Assembly: GCA_030670165.1 (NCBI GenBank)
Contig: DAOVCF010000074.1
Span: forward strand, 1-8,862
DNA length: 8,862 bases
Direction: 5' to 3'
DNA from: Candidatus Stahliibacteriota bacterium
Lineage (GTDB): Bacteria; Hydrothermota; Tepidihabitantia; B3-TA06
Shown: piece after piece, positions 1 through 5,238 of the stretch
How the letters are laid out: every line of letters begins with the position of its first letter
Numbering within the stretch: the first letter of the stretch is position 1
Notes under the pieces: generated by a model
Told to the model about the DNA's origin: nothing
The model's database searches: none
What the model saw: the letters and a program-made list of their open reading frames with translations, nothing else
Translations under genes and position numbers: made by a program

Positions 1-578
1 TCCATCTTAAGGGCAGGGATACGTTTCCCATCAACCGTAAGGGTCTCTGGTGCAATAACCTTGATTGAGACCGGCAGGGTCTTCAAGAGGGTGGGTTCGA
101 ATACGGTAACGTTCAGCTTGTCCCCTGGCCTTGGCGACTGCGCCGCAACCCAGGAGGCAAGTGCAGGCGCGATAAGGGCGTCCTTTGCCTTGATTTCCTT
201 GGTCTCTGTCCTCCCCGCGGTCTCGATCTTCACCTTTATCACCTCGCCTTCACGCTTGCCCTCCGCGTAGAATGTGTGCTTCCTGGAAGAAATGTCAAAG
301 GTAAACTCCTCAAGGTTCAGATCCATATCGGTCACAGCCACCAGATTGGTGGCGAACTCCTCGTCCGAGCCTAAAAGCTCAAGCTTCATCGTCGACTTCT
401 GGATAAACCGGTAGCTATCTCCTTTGATCTCCTGTCTGGAGTAGACGTAGCCGATCTTGGCATTATTTATATATATCCCCATCCAGTCCTCTGAAGCGCT
501 GACATCTACCTTCTTGAACGTCTGCTTGCCCCCGCAGGCCAGCAGAAGAAGTGCTACAGCGATGAATCTCTTGTGCAT
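1..578 (-). CDS. Lipoprotein, N-terminal part (possibly transglutaminase-associated); runs off the left edge
   Basis: The reading frame is open from the ATG at 578-576 to the window edge, giving 192 codons without the C-terminus. The N-terminus is a clear lipoprotein signal: MHKR, a hydrophobic run, then the lipobox LLAC with Cys15, so the mature protein should be lipid-anchored in the cell envelope. A TGA lies directly in front of the ATG in frame, which fixes this start or a later one. There is no Shine-Dalgarno sequence, and a promoter -10 ends 5 nt before the ATG, so the message is probably leaderless. The mature part begins with a WMGIYINNAKIGY segment. From memory, this 'W-x-G-I-Y...K-I-G-Y' motif occurs at the start of bacterial lipoproteins that carry a transglutaminase-like domain further downstream. 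That domain would lie outside the window, so the assignment is tentative. The lipoprotein call itself is firm. Confidence 0.75.
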   Translation of the reverse strand, partial: MHKRFIAVALLLLACGGKQTFKKVDVSASEDWMGIYINNAKIGYVYSRQEIKGDSYRFIQKSTMKLELLGSDEEFATNLVAVTDMDLNLEEFTFDISSRKHTFYAEGKREGEVIKVKIETAGRTETKEIKAKDALIAPALASWVAAQSPRPGDKLNVTVFEPTLLKTLPVSIKVIAPETLTVDGKRIPALKM

Positions 579-583
579 TCAGG

Positions 584-611
584 AGTATATGAGCGCCTTG
601 GGACGTGTCAA
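584..611 (-). promoter_or_regulatory. Sigma70-type promoter placed for a leaderless lipoprotein mRNA
   Basis: On the minus strand there is a perfect -35 TTGACA (611-606), a 16-nt spacer and a -10 TATACT (589-584). The -10 ends 5 nt before the ATG at 578, so transcription is expected to begin at or within a base or two of the start codon. The absence of any ribosome binding site fits this. Confidence 0.7.
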
Positions 612-615
612 GACG

Positions 616-667
616 AACCACAGATTGATTCTTAACCAACGAGTGAAACGAGTTTCAATCTGCGGTT
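616..667. repeat. Imperfect inverted repeat between two minus-strand genes; possible terminator
   Basis: The arms AACCACAGATTGA (616-628) and TCAATCTGCGGTT (655-667) are complementary at 12 of 13 positions, with about 26 nt between them that include two close AACGAG copies. It begins about 10 nt after the stop codon of the amidotransferase gene, so the RNA hairpin could end that transcript. The T-tract after it is weak (CGTCTTG), so terminator function is uncertain. The arm core AATCTGYGGTT recurs at 1874-1884, which suggests a dispersed repeat family. Confidence 0.55.
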
Positions 668-677
668 TCTTTGTCCC

Positions 678-1274
678 TTAGAGACCGGGGGAATTCGCCA
701 CGATCCGCGCAAAGTTAGCGGCAAGCCGTTTACCCGCTGCACCCGAGCGCTCGGGGTGAAACTGTACGCCCCACAGGGGACGCTCGATGTGGCGGATGAC
801 CTCAACCTTGCACGATGAGGAGTATGCCAGAAGCTCGAAGTGTTTTTTTAGATTGGCGTCCGGAACCACGTGTTCGTAGTGCGACTCCGAAGCGGTGAAG
901 AAAAGCCCCATGTTGTAAAGCAGCTCCTCGGTCCTCAGGACCCGGATGACCTCGTCGCGCTCGATGAAGCGGTTCTTGCGGATGACCTTCGCACCCCAGG
1001 CGTAAGCCAACGTCTGGTGCCCCCAGCAGATGCCGAGGAGTGGTTTTTCGGTCTCAAGGTAGAGCTTTGTGATTACTTCAGGGACAGGGTCTTTCGTAAT
1101 CTGACGCTCCGAACCGGTAACAACGATGGCGTCTTCGGAGACATCCAGGGATTTAACCTCATCAACGTAAACGGTCGTAACCCCAAAGTGCGGTTCCAAC
1201 CAGGTAACGTAGGCCGACACCCGTCCATCATCCGCCGCCTTGTAGGTGTTGATTAAAAAAACCGAAGGCTTCAC
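678..1274 (-). CDS. Class I glutamine amidotransferase (GATase1)
   Basis: A 198-residue stand-alone class I glutamine amidotransferase domain, expected to hydrolyse glutamine and pass ammonia to a partner or act on a glutamine-like substrate in the cytoplasm. The nucleophile elbow is LLGICWGHQ with Cys83. The His-Glu pair is in WGVQFHPE (His173, Glu175). A SHYEHV segment (131-136) matches the SH-x-E region of GMP-synthase-type amidotransferases. The complete triad predicts an active enzyme. No synthetase partner lies beside it, so the acceptor is unknown; a GuaA-type subunit is possible but not shown. The start is the GTG at 1274-1272. No Shine-Dalgarno is present, and a promoter -10 ends 6 nt before it, again suggesting a leaderless message. 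It is divergent from the OstA-like lipoprotein gene. Codons 5-7 form a run of seven T on the coding strand. Confidence 0.9.
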   Translation of the reverse strand: MKPSVFLINTYKAADDGRVSAYVTWLEPHFGVTTVYVDEVKSLDVSEDAIVVTGSERQITKDPVPEVITKLYLETEKPLLGICWGHQTLAYAWGAKVIRKNRFIERDEVIRVLRTEELLYNMGLFFTASESHYEHVVPDANLKKHFELLAYSSSCKVEVIRHIERPLWGVQFHPERSGAAGKRLAANFARIVANSPGL

Positions 1275-1280
1275 GTTCGC

Positions 1281-1308
1281 AGTTTACGGATGGGAAGGCG
1301 GGAGTCAA
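1281..1308 (-). promoter_or_regulatory. Promoter of the amidotransferase gene, leaderless geometry
   Basis: Minus-strand -35 TTGACT (1308-1303), a 16-nt spacer and -10 TAAACT (1286-1281). Six nt (GCGAAC) separate the -10 from the GTG at 1274, so the predicted transcript begins at about the start codon. The geometry is nearly the same as for the promoter at 584-611. The -10 is weaker (4 of 6 matches to consensus). Confidence 0.5.
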
Positions 1309-1313
1309 TAGGG

Positions 1314-1341
1314 TTGACAATTGTCTTGGGATACTTATTCT
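1314..1341 (+). promoter_or_regulatory. Promoter of the OstA-like lipoprotein gene
   Basis: Plus-strand -35 TTGACA (1314-1319), a 16-nt spacer and -10 TATTCT (1336-1341). Transcription would begin near 1348 and give a leader of about 26 nt. Its -35 lies only 5 bp from the divergent -35 at 1303-1308; together they form GTCAA-N5-TTGAC. A perfect 10-bp palindrome, GACAATTGTC (1316-1325), overlaps the -35 and could be an operator. Confidence 0.6.
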
Positions 1342-1373
1342 GGATTATAAACAAGATAAAAAAGGAAAATAGG

Positions 1374-1808
1374 ATGAAAAAGGTCATACCACTCGTTCTA
1401 CTCGCCCTTGCCGGGTGTTTCAGTCCCAAACTCATGAAAGTGGGTTATTCCACATGCATGTTACCTGAACAGAAGCCAGTATCTTGTGTTGCCGATAGGA
1501 TGATTGTTAATCCAGATACACGAGAGGTGGAGCTTTTAGGGAACGTCAGGTTAATTGTGAACGAGACAGAAATGGAATCCGATGCAATCCGTTTCAAGGT
1601 TAAAAGAGGAAAATGCAGAACCTTGCCCGTTGACATAGACATAACTCACATCGAAGGTTCTGGCAAAGAAAAATTGCCTGTCACCTGGGAAGCAGACCAG
1701 ATGGTCATGCACGCCAACTCCCGCATGATCTATCTTATCGGGAACGTTACAATAGTTAAGGGTAATGCAACAATTAAAACTGACTCTCTTCGTATCTACC
1801 TGAAGTAG
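1374..1808 (+). CDS. Small OstA/LptA-like lipoprotein
   Basis: The product is 144 residues long. The start at 1374 is chosen over an in-frame ATG at 1290 because MKKVIPLVLLALAGC is a standard lipoprotein signal with lipobox LAGC (Cys15), because AAAGGA lies 8 nt upstream, and because 1290 precedes the promoter. The mature part has two similar repeats, about residues 40-74 (ADRMIV...LLGNVRLIV...SDAIRF) and 107-143 (ADQMVM...LIGNVTIV...TDSLRIYL). The pattern 'A-D-x-M...G-N-V...D-x-L/I-R' is typical of OstA/LptA beta-jellyroll strands, which bind lipopolysaccharide on its way to the outer membrane. Canonical LptA is a soluble periplasmic protein; this one is short and should be membrane-anchored. 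The gene looks more AT-rich than its neighbours and is the only plus-strand gene. A role in outer-membrane lipid transport is inferred from fold resemblance only. Confidence 0.75.
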   Translation: MKKVIPLVLLALAGCFSPKLMKVGYSTCMLPEQKPVSCVADRMIVNPDTREVELLGNVRLIVNETEMESDAIRFKVKRGKCRTLPVDIDITHIEGSGKEKLPVTWEADQMVMHANSRMIYLIGNVTIVKGNATIKTDSLRIYLK

Positions 1809-1896
1809 GATAGAGGGAGTTTCAACGAGAATGGTTAAAGGGCCAGCTTAGCCAACCCTACGTTAATCTGCGAAATCTGTGGTTAAAAAGTTCCGT
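1809..1896. other. Convergent intergenic gap
   Basis: These 88 bp lie between the stops of two converging genes. A weak imperfect hairpin can be drawn at about 1834-1859 (GGTT-aaag-GGC ... GCC-AACC), without a T-tract. The second half holds the short repeat described separately. No gene is seen. Confidence 0.5.
1863..1886. repeat. Short AATCTG-type dispersed repeat
   Basis: TTAATCTGCG followed directly by AAATCTGTGGTTAA makes a near-tandem pair of 9-bp AATCTG units. AATCTGTGGTT (1874-1884) is the exact reverse complement of AACCACAGATT at 616-626 and differs by one base from AATCTGCGGTT at 657-667. Both sites are intergenic, next to gene ends. Confidence 0.55.
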
Positions 1897-3012
1897 CTAC
1901 AGCCGATCCGCCACGGCCTGGGCGACCTCCAGGGTGGTGTTATCCCCGCCCATGTCGTAGGTGCGAACCTTGCCCTCGGCTATGACCGCGGCTATGGCCT
2001 TGTCAAGGGCTTGGGCCATGTCGTTCTCGCCAAGCCAGTCAAGCATTAGCTTGGTAGTAATGAGCATCGCCATAGGGTTCACCTTGTAGAGACCCGCGTA
2101 CTTGGGCGCCGAGCCGTGGGTTGGCTCGAACAGCGCGTATGAATCACCTATGTTTGCAGAAGCCGCAAAACCCAGTCCGCCCACAAGCTGACCGCACAGA
2201 TCGGAGATGATGTCACCGAACATGTTGGACGATACCAGCACAGAGTAATCAAGGGGATTCTTCAAGAGCCACATCGCCATGGCGTCCACGTTGGCCTCCC
2301 AAAGCAAAACGTTGGGGTACTCCTCTGCAATCTTGCGCGCCTCGCGGATCATGAGGCCCGAGGTCTCCCGGATCACGTTTGGCTTTTCAACTACGGTAAC
2401 CGAGAGACGGTTGTGGGTCTTGGCGTACTCGAACGCAGAACGCAGGATGCGCTGACATCCTTTGCGGGTAAACAGACGTAAGGAGACCGCCATGTCGTCG
2501 TTGGACGTATCTGCGAATTTCTTGGCGTTGGGATGCGAATCGACGGCGGCGCGGACGTTGTCAGGTACCGGATGCCATTCTATCCCTGAATAAAGCCCCT
2601 CGGTGTTCTCCCGGAAGATAACGAGATCAATGCCCTCTTTATAGACCAATGGATTGCCCTCATAGGCCTTGCAAGGCCGCAGATTAGTGTAGAGGTCGAA
2701 GAGCTGACGCAGGCGCACGATTGGCGAACGGTAGACTAAACCTTTGCCTTTAAGCTCAGGTGCGAGTTCTGCCTCTGCCTCCTGCTTGGGCTTGGAGGTG
2801 ATGGCCCCGAACAGGCAGCAATCAGTGGAGTTAAGGAGATCGATAGTGCGCGTGGGCAGGGGATCGCCTTCGGAGCACCAGAACTCCCAGCCTATATCGC
2901 CGTAGATGTATTCTGCATCGAGGCCGATCTTTTTAAGAACGATCATCCCCGCCTCGGTGACATCCTTTCCTACCCCGTCGCCTGCAAGCACCGCAATCTT
3001 ATACTTGGCCAC
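1897..3012 (-). CDS. Isocitrate/isopropylmalate dehydrogenase-family enzyme
   Basis: A 371-residue beta-decarboxylating dehydrogenase that oxidises and decarboxylates a 2-hydroxyacid such as isocitrate, 3-isopropylmalate or homoisocitrate. By comparison with E. coli Icd, the substrate arginines are Arg102, Arg112 (DLYTNLRP) and Arg134, the catalytic tyrosine is Tyr141 (FRENTEGLYSGIEW), the catalytic lysine is Lys210, and the metal aspartates are Asp243, Asp267 and Asp271 (NMFGDIISD). The nucleotide loop reads THGSAPKYAG: Lys304-Tyr305 correspond to Lys344-Tyr345 of NADP-dependent E. coli IDH, whereas NAD-dependent IPMDH usually has Asp here. The substrate loop YRSPIVRLR keeps the Ser of IDH (Ser96) but has Ile98 where IDH has Asn. 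The exact substrate is therefore left open. The start is GTG, with AAGGAGG 4 nt upstream. It overlaps the creatininase-family stop by one base (TAGTG), so the two genes are co-translated. Confidence 0.9.
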   Translation of the reverse strand: MAKYKIAVLAGDGVGKDVTEAGMIVLKKIGLDAEYIYGDIGWEFWCSEGDPLPTRTIDLLNSTDCCLFGAITSKPKQEAEAELAPELKGKGLVYRSPIVRLRQLFDLYTNLRPCKAYEGNPLVYKEGIDLVIFRENTEGLYSGIEWHPVPDNVRAAVDSHPNAKKFADTSNDDMAVSLRLFTRKGCQRILRSAFEYAKTHNRLSVTVVEKPNVIRETSGLMIREARKIAEEYPNVLLWEANVDAMAMWLLKNPLDYSVLVSSNMFGDIISDLCGQLVGGLGFAASANIGDSYALFEPTHGSAPKYAGLYKVNPMAMLITTKLMLDWLGENDMAQALDKAIAAVIAEGKVRTYDMGGDNTTLEVAQAVADRL

Positions 3013-3743
3013 TACGCCTCCTTCTTGCCCGGTTGGTTGAAGGCTTCCCAGCCTGCAAGTATGTCTTTAATTGCTTCAGAAATCTTCTTCTTGAGTTCCT
3101 CGTAGTATGCCGCTGCCTTCTCAGGGGTAAATGGTTTTGCCTGCTCCTCGGAGTATCGGATTGCGGAACGGGGCGAGGGATAAACCTTGACTCCGGGTCG
3201 ATAGAGAAACGCACGGATACCGTCCCAGGTTTTGGGTACCAAAGAGGGGTTGGCCGCGTAGACTAGGGCCAGTTCATCTGCCCCGCCGTGCCCTGCCGCT
3301 GAGCCGAAGTTCTCTTCGGAGAGTTCGGAGCCTACCGTCCACCAGTCTATGAAAGCGGTCTTGAGACTAGTCTCTTTCCACACTTCGGGCAGAATCTCGG
3401 ATAGTGCCTGGGTGTTGCCGCCGTGCCCGTTGAAGATGATTACCGATTCTACCTCAGATACAGAAAGAGATGCCAGAAGTTCAAAAATCATGTTCCTGTA
3501 TGTATCTTCTGACACCCACATCCCGCCCGGGTAGCCTGAGAGAGAAGACACCAGGCCGTAGGGCAGGGTGGGGAGGAGTAAAGCATTGAAGTCAGATGTC
3601 AGGTCGGTGGCGAGCTTTTCAGGCGCTATAACGTCGGTACCCAGCGGCCCTTGGTCATGGGCTTCAATGGTTCCCACAGGCCAAAAGCACAGCCTCGGCT
3701 CGGCCTTTGCGAATTCATGGGTGTTCATTTCTAGAAGTTTCAT
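3012..3743 (-). CDS. Creatininase-family amidohydrolase
   Basis: A 243-residue protein of the creatininase superfamily, whose members are metal-dependent hydrolases (creatininase, the ArfB formamide hydrolase, the MftE peptidase). The first metal-binding motif is PVGTIEAHDQGPLGTD with Glu27, His29 and Asp37. The second is FNGHGGN with His107. A third, AGHGGADE (150-157), stands where the family normally has an A-G-H-A-G-E-x-E-type motif: the first Glu is Ala155 here, and only the second, Glu157, remains. One ligand may thus be lost or replaced, and the substrate cannot be named. The start is ATG at 3743, with AAGGAGG 6 nt upstream. It is the first gene of a two-gene unit with the dehydrogenase. 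A promoter candidate lies in the repeat just upstream (3773-3801). Confidence 0.85.
   Translation of the reverse strand: MKLLEMNTHEFAKAEPRLCFWPVGTIEAHDQGPLGTDVIAPEKLATDLTSDFNALLLPTLPYGLVSSLSGYPGGMWVSEDTYRNMIFELLASLSVSEVESVIIFNGHGGNTQALSEILPEVWKETSLKTAFIDWWTVGSELSEENFGSAAGHGGADELALVYAANPSLVPKTWDGIRAFLYRPGVKVYPSPRSAIRYSEEQAKPFTPEKAAAYYEELKKKISEAIKDILAGWEAFNQPGKKEA
3017..3023 (-). promoter_or_regulatory. Ribosome binding site of the dehydrogenase gene
   Basis: AAGGAGG within the last codons of the creatininase-family gene, 4 nt before the GTG at 3012. It supports this GTG start and translational coupling across the TAGTG overlap. Confidence 0.8.
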
Positions 3744-3749
3744 GTCGAG

Positions 3750-3756
3750 CCTCCTT
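3750..3756 (-). promoter_or_regulatory. Ribosome binding site of the creatininase-family gene
   Basis: AAGGAGG 6 nt upstream of the ATG at 3743; it fixes the start. Confidence 0.85.
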
Positions 3757-3763
3757 GCATTTT

Positions 3764-3803
3764 GGATTAAAGATTTTAAGATTACAGATTGGAAGATTCA
3801 AGG
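3764..3803 (+). repeat. Inverted-repeat arm, 3' side of the four-helix-bundle gene
   Basis: An AT-rich tract built of degenerate GATT/AAGATT units, including AAGATTTTAAGATT and GATTGGAAGATT. It overlaps the last codons (Leu-Glu-Ser-Ser-Asn-Leu) and the stop of the four-helix-bundle gene and carries an outward promoter candidate. Confidence 0.65.
3773..3801 (-). promoter_or_regulatory. Outward promoter candidate in the repeat arm
   Basis: On the minus strand TTGAAT (3801-3796), a 17-nt spacer and TAAAAT (3778-3773), pointing to the creatininase-family gene. Transcription would begin near 3766, about 22 nt before the ATG, leaving room for the AAGGAGG site. In such an AT-rich tract a chance match is possible. 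Confidence 0.4.
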
Positions 3804-4150
3804 TACTTGATGAATCCGGCGATAGACCTTGAAATCTTCTCGCATAGGTTGTAGGCGGCATCGAATGTCTTCTTATCCAAATATTCTAAATCCAAAGTGA
3901 CGTACAATTGACTTCTCAATTCACCACTTGATGCTTTAGCAATACAGAGAAAATGAACAAACTCCTTCTTAGATTTCCTTTCAAACCCCTCAGCTATGTT
4001 CGACATTATTGAAACCGCGCTCTTTTGAATTTGATTTCTCAATCCAAAGTCCTTCGATAATTTGGTTTTCTTGGATATCTCATAAATCTGGTTGACGAGC
4101 TTTCTTGCCAACTGCCAGACTTCCAAATCCTCAAACCCCTTAATCTTCAC
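3782..4150 (-). CDS. Four helix bundle protein (23S rRNA intervening-sequence type)
   Basis: A 122-residue protein with the hallmarks of the 'four helix bundle protein' family first seen in 23S rRNA intervening sequences and related in fold to Avd of diversity-generating retroelements. The diagnostic segments are FEDLEVWQLARKL near the N-terminus (about 6-18), the central helix with SIMSNIAEGFERKSKKEF, and a C-terminal helical region with SGELRSQL. The molecular function of stand-alone members is not established; nucleic-acid binding is a general guess based on basic helical bundles. The start is GTG at 4150 without a convincing ribosome binding site. Both ends of the reading frame run into the flanking AATCTT-rich arms. 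No rRNA sequence and no reverse transcriptase are seen nearby, so this is a stand-alone copy. The low GC content suggests acquisition. Confidence 0.9.
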   Translation of the reverse strand: MKIKGFEDLEVWQLARKLVNQIYEISKKTKLSKDFGLRNQIQKSAVSIMSNIAEGFERKSKKEFVHFLCIAKASSGELRSQLYVTLDLEYLDKKTFDAAYNLCEKISRSIAGFIKYLESSNL

Positions 4151-4221
4151 TCTTCAATTCCCAATCTTAGATTTTCCAATCTTAAAATCTTCAATCTTAG
4201 AATCTTCCAATCTTCCAATCA
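4142..4221 (-). repeat. Inverted-repeat arm, 5' side of the four-helix-bundle gene
   Basis: About 80 bp of degenerate AATCTT units at irregular 8-15 bp spacing, ending in a tandem AATCTTCC (4201-4216). It contains the 14-nt match to the other arm at 4178-4191 and overlaps the first codons (GTG-AAG-ATT-AAG). It fills almost the whole gap between this gene and rmuC. Confidence 0.65.
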
Positions 4222-4230
4222 TTTACCCCC

Positions 4231-5238
4231 TCACAGCGGGATCTCCTTCTGCCGCTCTTCACCCTTCACCTCCAGTGCCTTGATGTCCGTACCGATCTGT
4301 TCGAGATGTTTGGCAACCTCATCATACTTGTTGCGAGCGTTGGTTATATGTTTACCCACCACCTCCCACTCCTCCTTTGCCGTATCGAACTCCTTGGCCA
4401 GCCGGTTCAGGGTATCAAGGATGCGCTGGGCTTCCTTCCCAATTGCCAATCCGCGCAGGCCCAGGATGATGGTTTCTAAAAACTGGTAGAAGGTGGAGGG
4501 AGAGACCGGGAAGACACGGACACGTCGGAAGGCAACCATAAGTTCGTCGATGCCGGATAACCGGGAGTAAAGCTTCTCCGATGGGATGTACATGAGGGCG
4601 AAGTTGACCGTGCCCTCGTCAGGCTTTATGTACTGCTTCACCTCGTTCACCCTGGGACGCATGATCTGCTTGAAGCGCGACTTGAAGTGTTCTTCATCAA
4701 CCTCATCGGCCACCATGCGCTGAAACTCTTCCAAAGGGAACTTTGAATCGATGGGTATGATGCGGTCTTCGGTCTTGATGACCGCGTCTACGATTGTGCC
4801 GTCCTTGAACCTGTACTGGAACGCGTAGTTGGCACGAGGCAGCACGTCCTTGATGAGTTCGTTGAGGAGCACCTCGCCGAAACCGCCCCGGACTTTAGGT
4901 GATAAGAGGAGTTCCTGGAAAGTGGATATGGATTTTCCCACATCCTGCATCCCTTTTGCTGCTTCCTGCATGGAACCTAAGTCCTTACGAATCTCACCGA
5001 ACAGGTTGGTAGTCGCCTCCAGTCGCTTGTTGATCTCAGCCAGGGTCTTGATCTCGGCAGGGTTTTCGGCCAGGGTCTCGAGTTTGATGAGCTTTTCTGT
5101 AATCTTTTCCTGTTCTTCCCTACGAACGCGCTCAAGTTCTTCCTGCTTTCTGCGTTGTCGGGAAAGCATCAGGAGCAGGATTACCAAGAGAACAACAACA
5201 GCAGCTCCTCCCAGAACACCCAGGATAATTTCTATCAT
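4231..5238 (-). CDS. rmuC: RmuC-family DNA recombination protein
   Basis: A 335-residue RmuC homologue. The family limits DNA rearrangement in E. coli and has a PD-(D/E)xK nuclease-like core. Residues about 4-25 form one transmembrane helix, followed by a charged coiled-coil-like stretch (about 28-110). The core starts at VRGGFGEVLLNELIKDVLP (Glu122) and includes VDAVIKTEDRIIPIDSKFP, where Asp151 and Asp164-Ser-Lys166 fit the nuclease motif. ALMYIPSEKLYS and the FPVSPSTFYQFLETI segment are also typical. A second coiled coil closes the protein (about 270-325). It is shorter than E. coli RmuC (about 475 residues), mainly through a shorter coiled-coil region. The start is ATG at 5238, overlapping the DUF362 stop as ATGA, with GAGGAGG 5 nt upstream inside the DUF362 gene. 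It is the last gene of the operon. Confidence 0.92.
   Translation of the reverse strand: MIEIILGVLGGAAVVVLLVILLLMLSRQRRKQEELERVRREEQEKITEKLIKLETLAENPAEIKTLAEINKRLEATTNLFGEIRKDLGSMQEAAKGMQDVGKSISTFQELLLSPKVRGGFGEVLLNELIKDVLPRANYAFQYRFKDGTIVDAVIKTEDRIIPIDSKFPLEEFQRMVADEVDEEHFKSRFKQIMRPRVNEVKQYIKPDEGTVNFALMYIPSEKLYSRLSGIDELMVAFRRVRVFPVSPSTFYQFLETIILGLRGLAIGKEAQRILDTLNRLAKEFDTAKEEWEVVGKHITNARNKYDEVAKHLEQIGTDIKALEVKGEERQKEIPL

Larger units (their letters stand above)
3764..4221. mobile_element. Four-helix-bundle gene in an inverted-repeat module
   Basis: A module of about 460 bp: one small gene with AATCTT/GAAGATT-rich arms on both sides in inverted orientation. The longest perfect inverted pair is AAGATTTTAAGATT (3770-3783) against AATCTTAAAATCTT (4178-4191), 14 nt. 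GATTGGAAGATT at 3787-3798 is matched by AATCTTCCAATC at 4201-4212 and again at 4209-4220. The gene's start and stop codons lie inside the arms. It sits between rmuC and an unrelated operon and is far more AT-rich than both. No transposase or target duplication is visible, so mobility is inferred from structure and composition. Confidence 0.45.

Noticed and set aside
616..667. Confident rho-independent terminator
   Set aside because: The loop is about 26 nt and no clear T-tract follows in the direction of transcription, so it is listed only as an inverted repeat with possible terminator function.
870..1256. 128-codon plus-strand frame opposite the amidotransferase gene
   Set aside because: It is the antisense of a gene with a full catalytic triad; its translation shows no domain or ribosome binding site.
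1290..1373. Longer N-terminus for the OstA-like protein starting at 1290
   Set aside because: The ATG precedes the predicted promoter start and would bury the lipoprotein signal 28 residues inside the protein.
3782..4150. Intervening sequence inside a 23S rRNA gene
   Set aside because: The flanks are protein-coding genes and repeat arms; no rRNA sequence is seen.
3764..4221. CRISPR array or diversity-generating retroelement
   Set aside because: The AATCTT units are short, irregular and without unique spacers; no reverse transcriptase or variable-repeat pair is present, only a protein of the Avd-like fold family.
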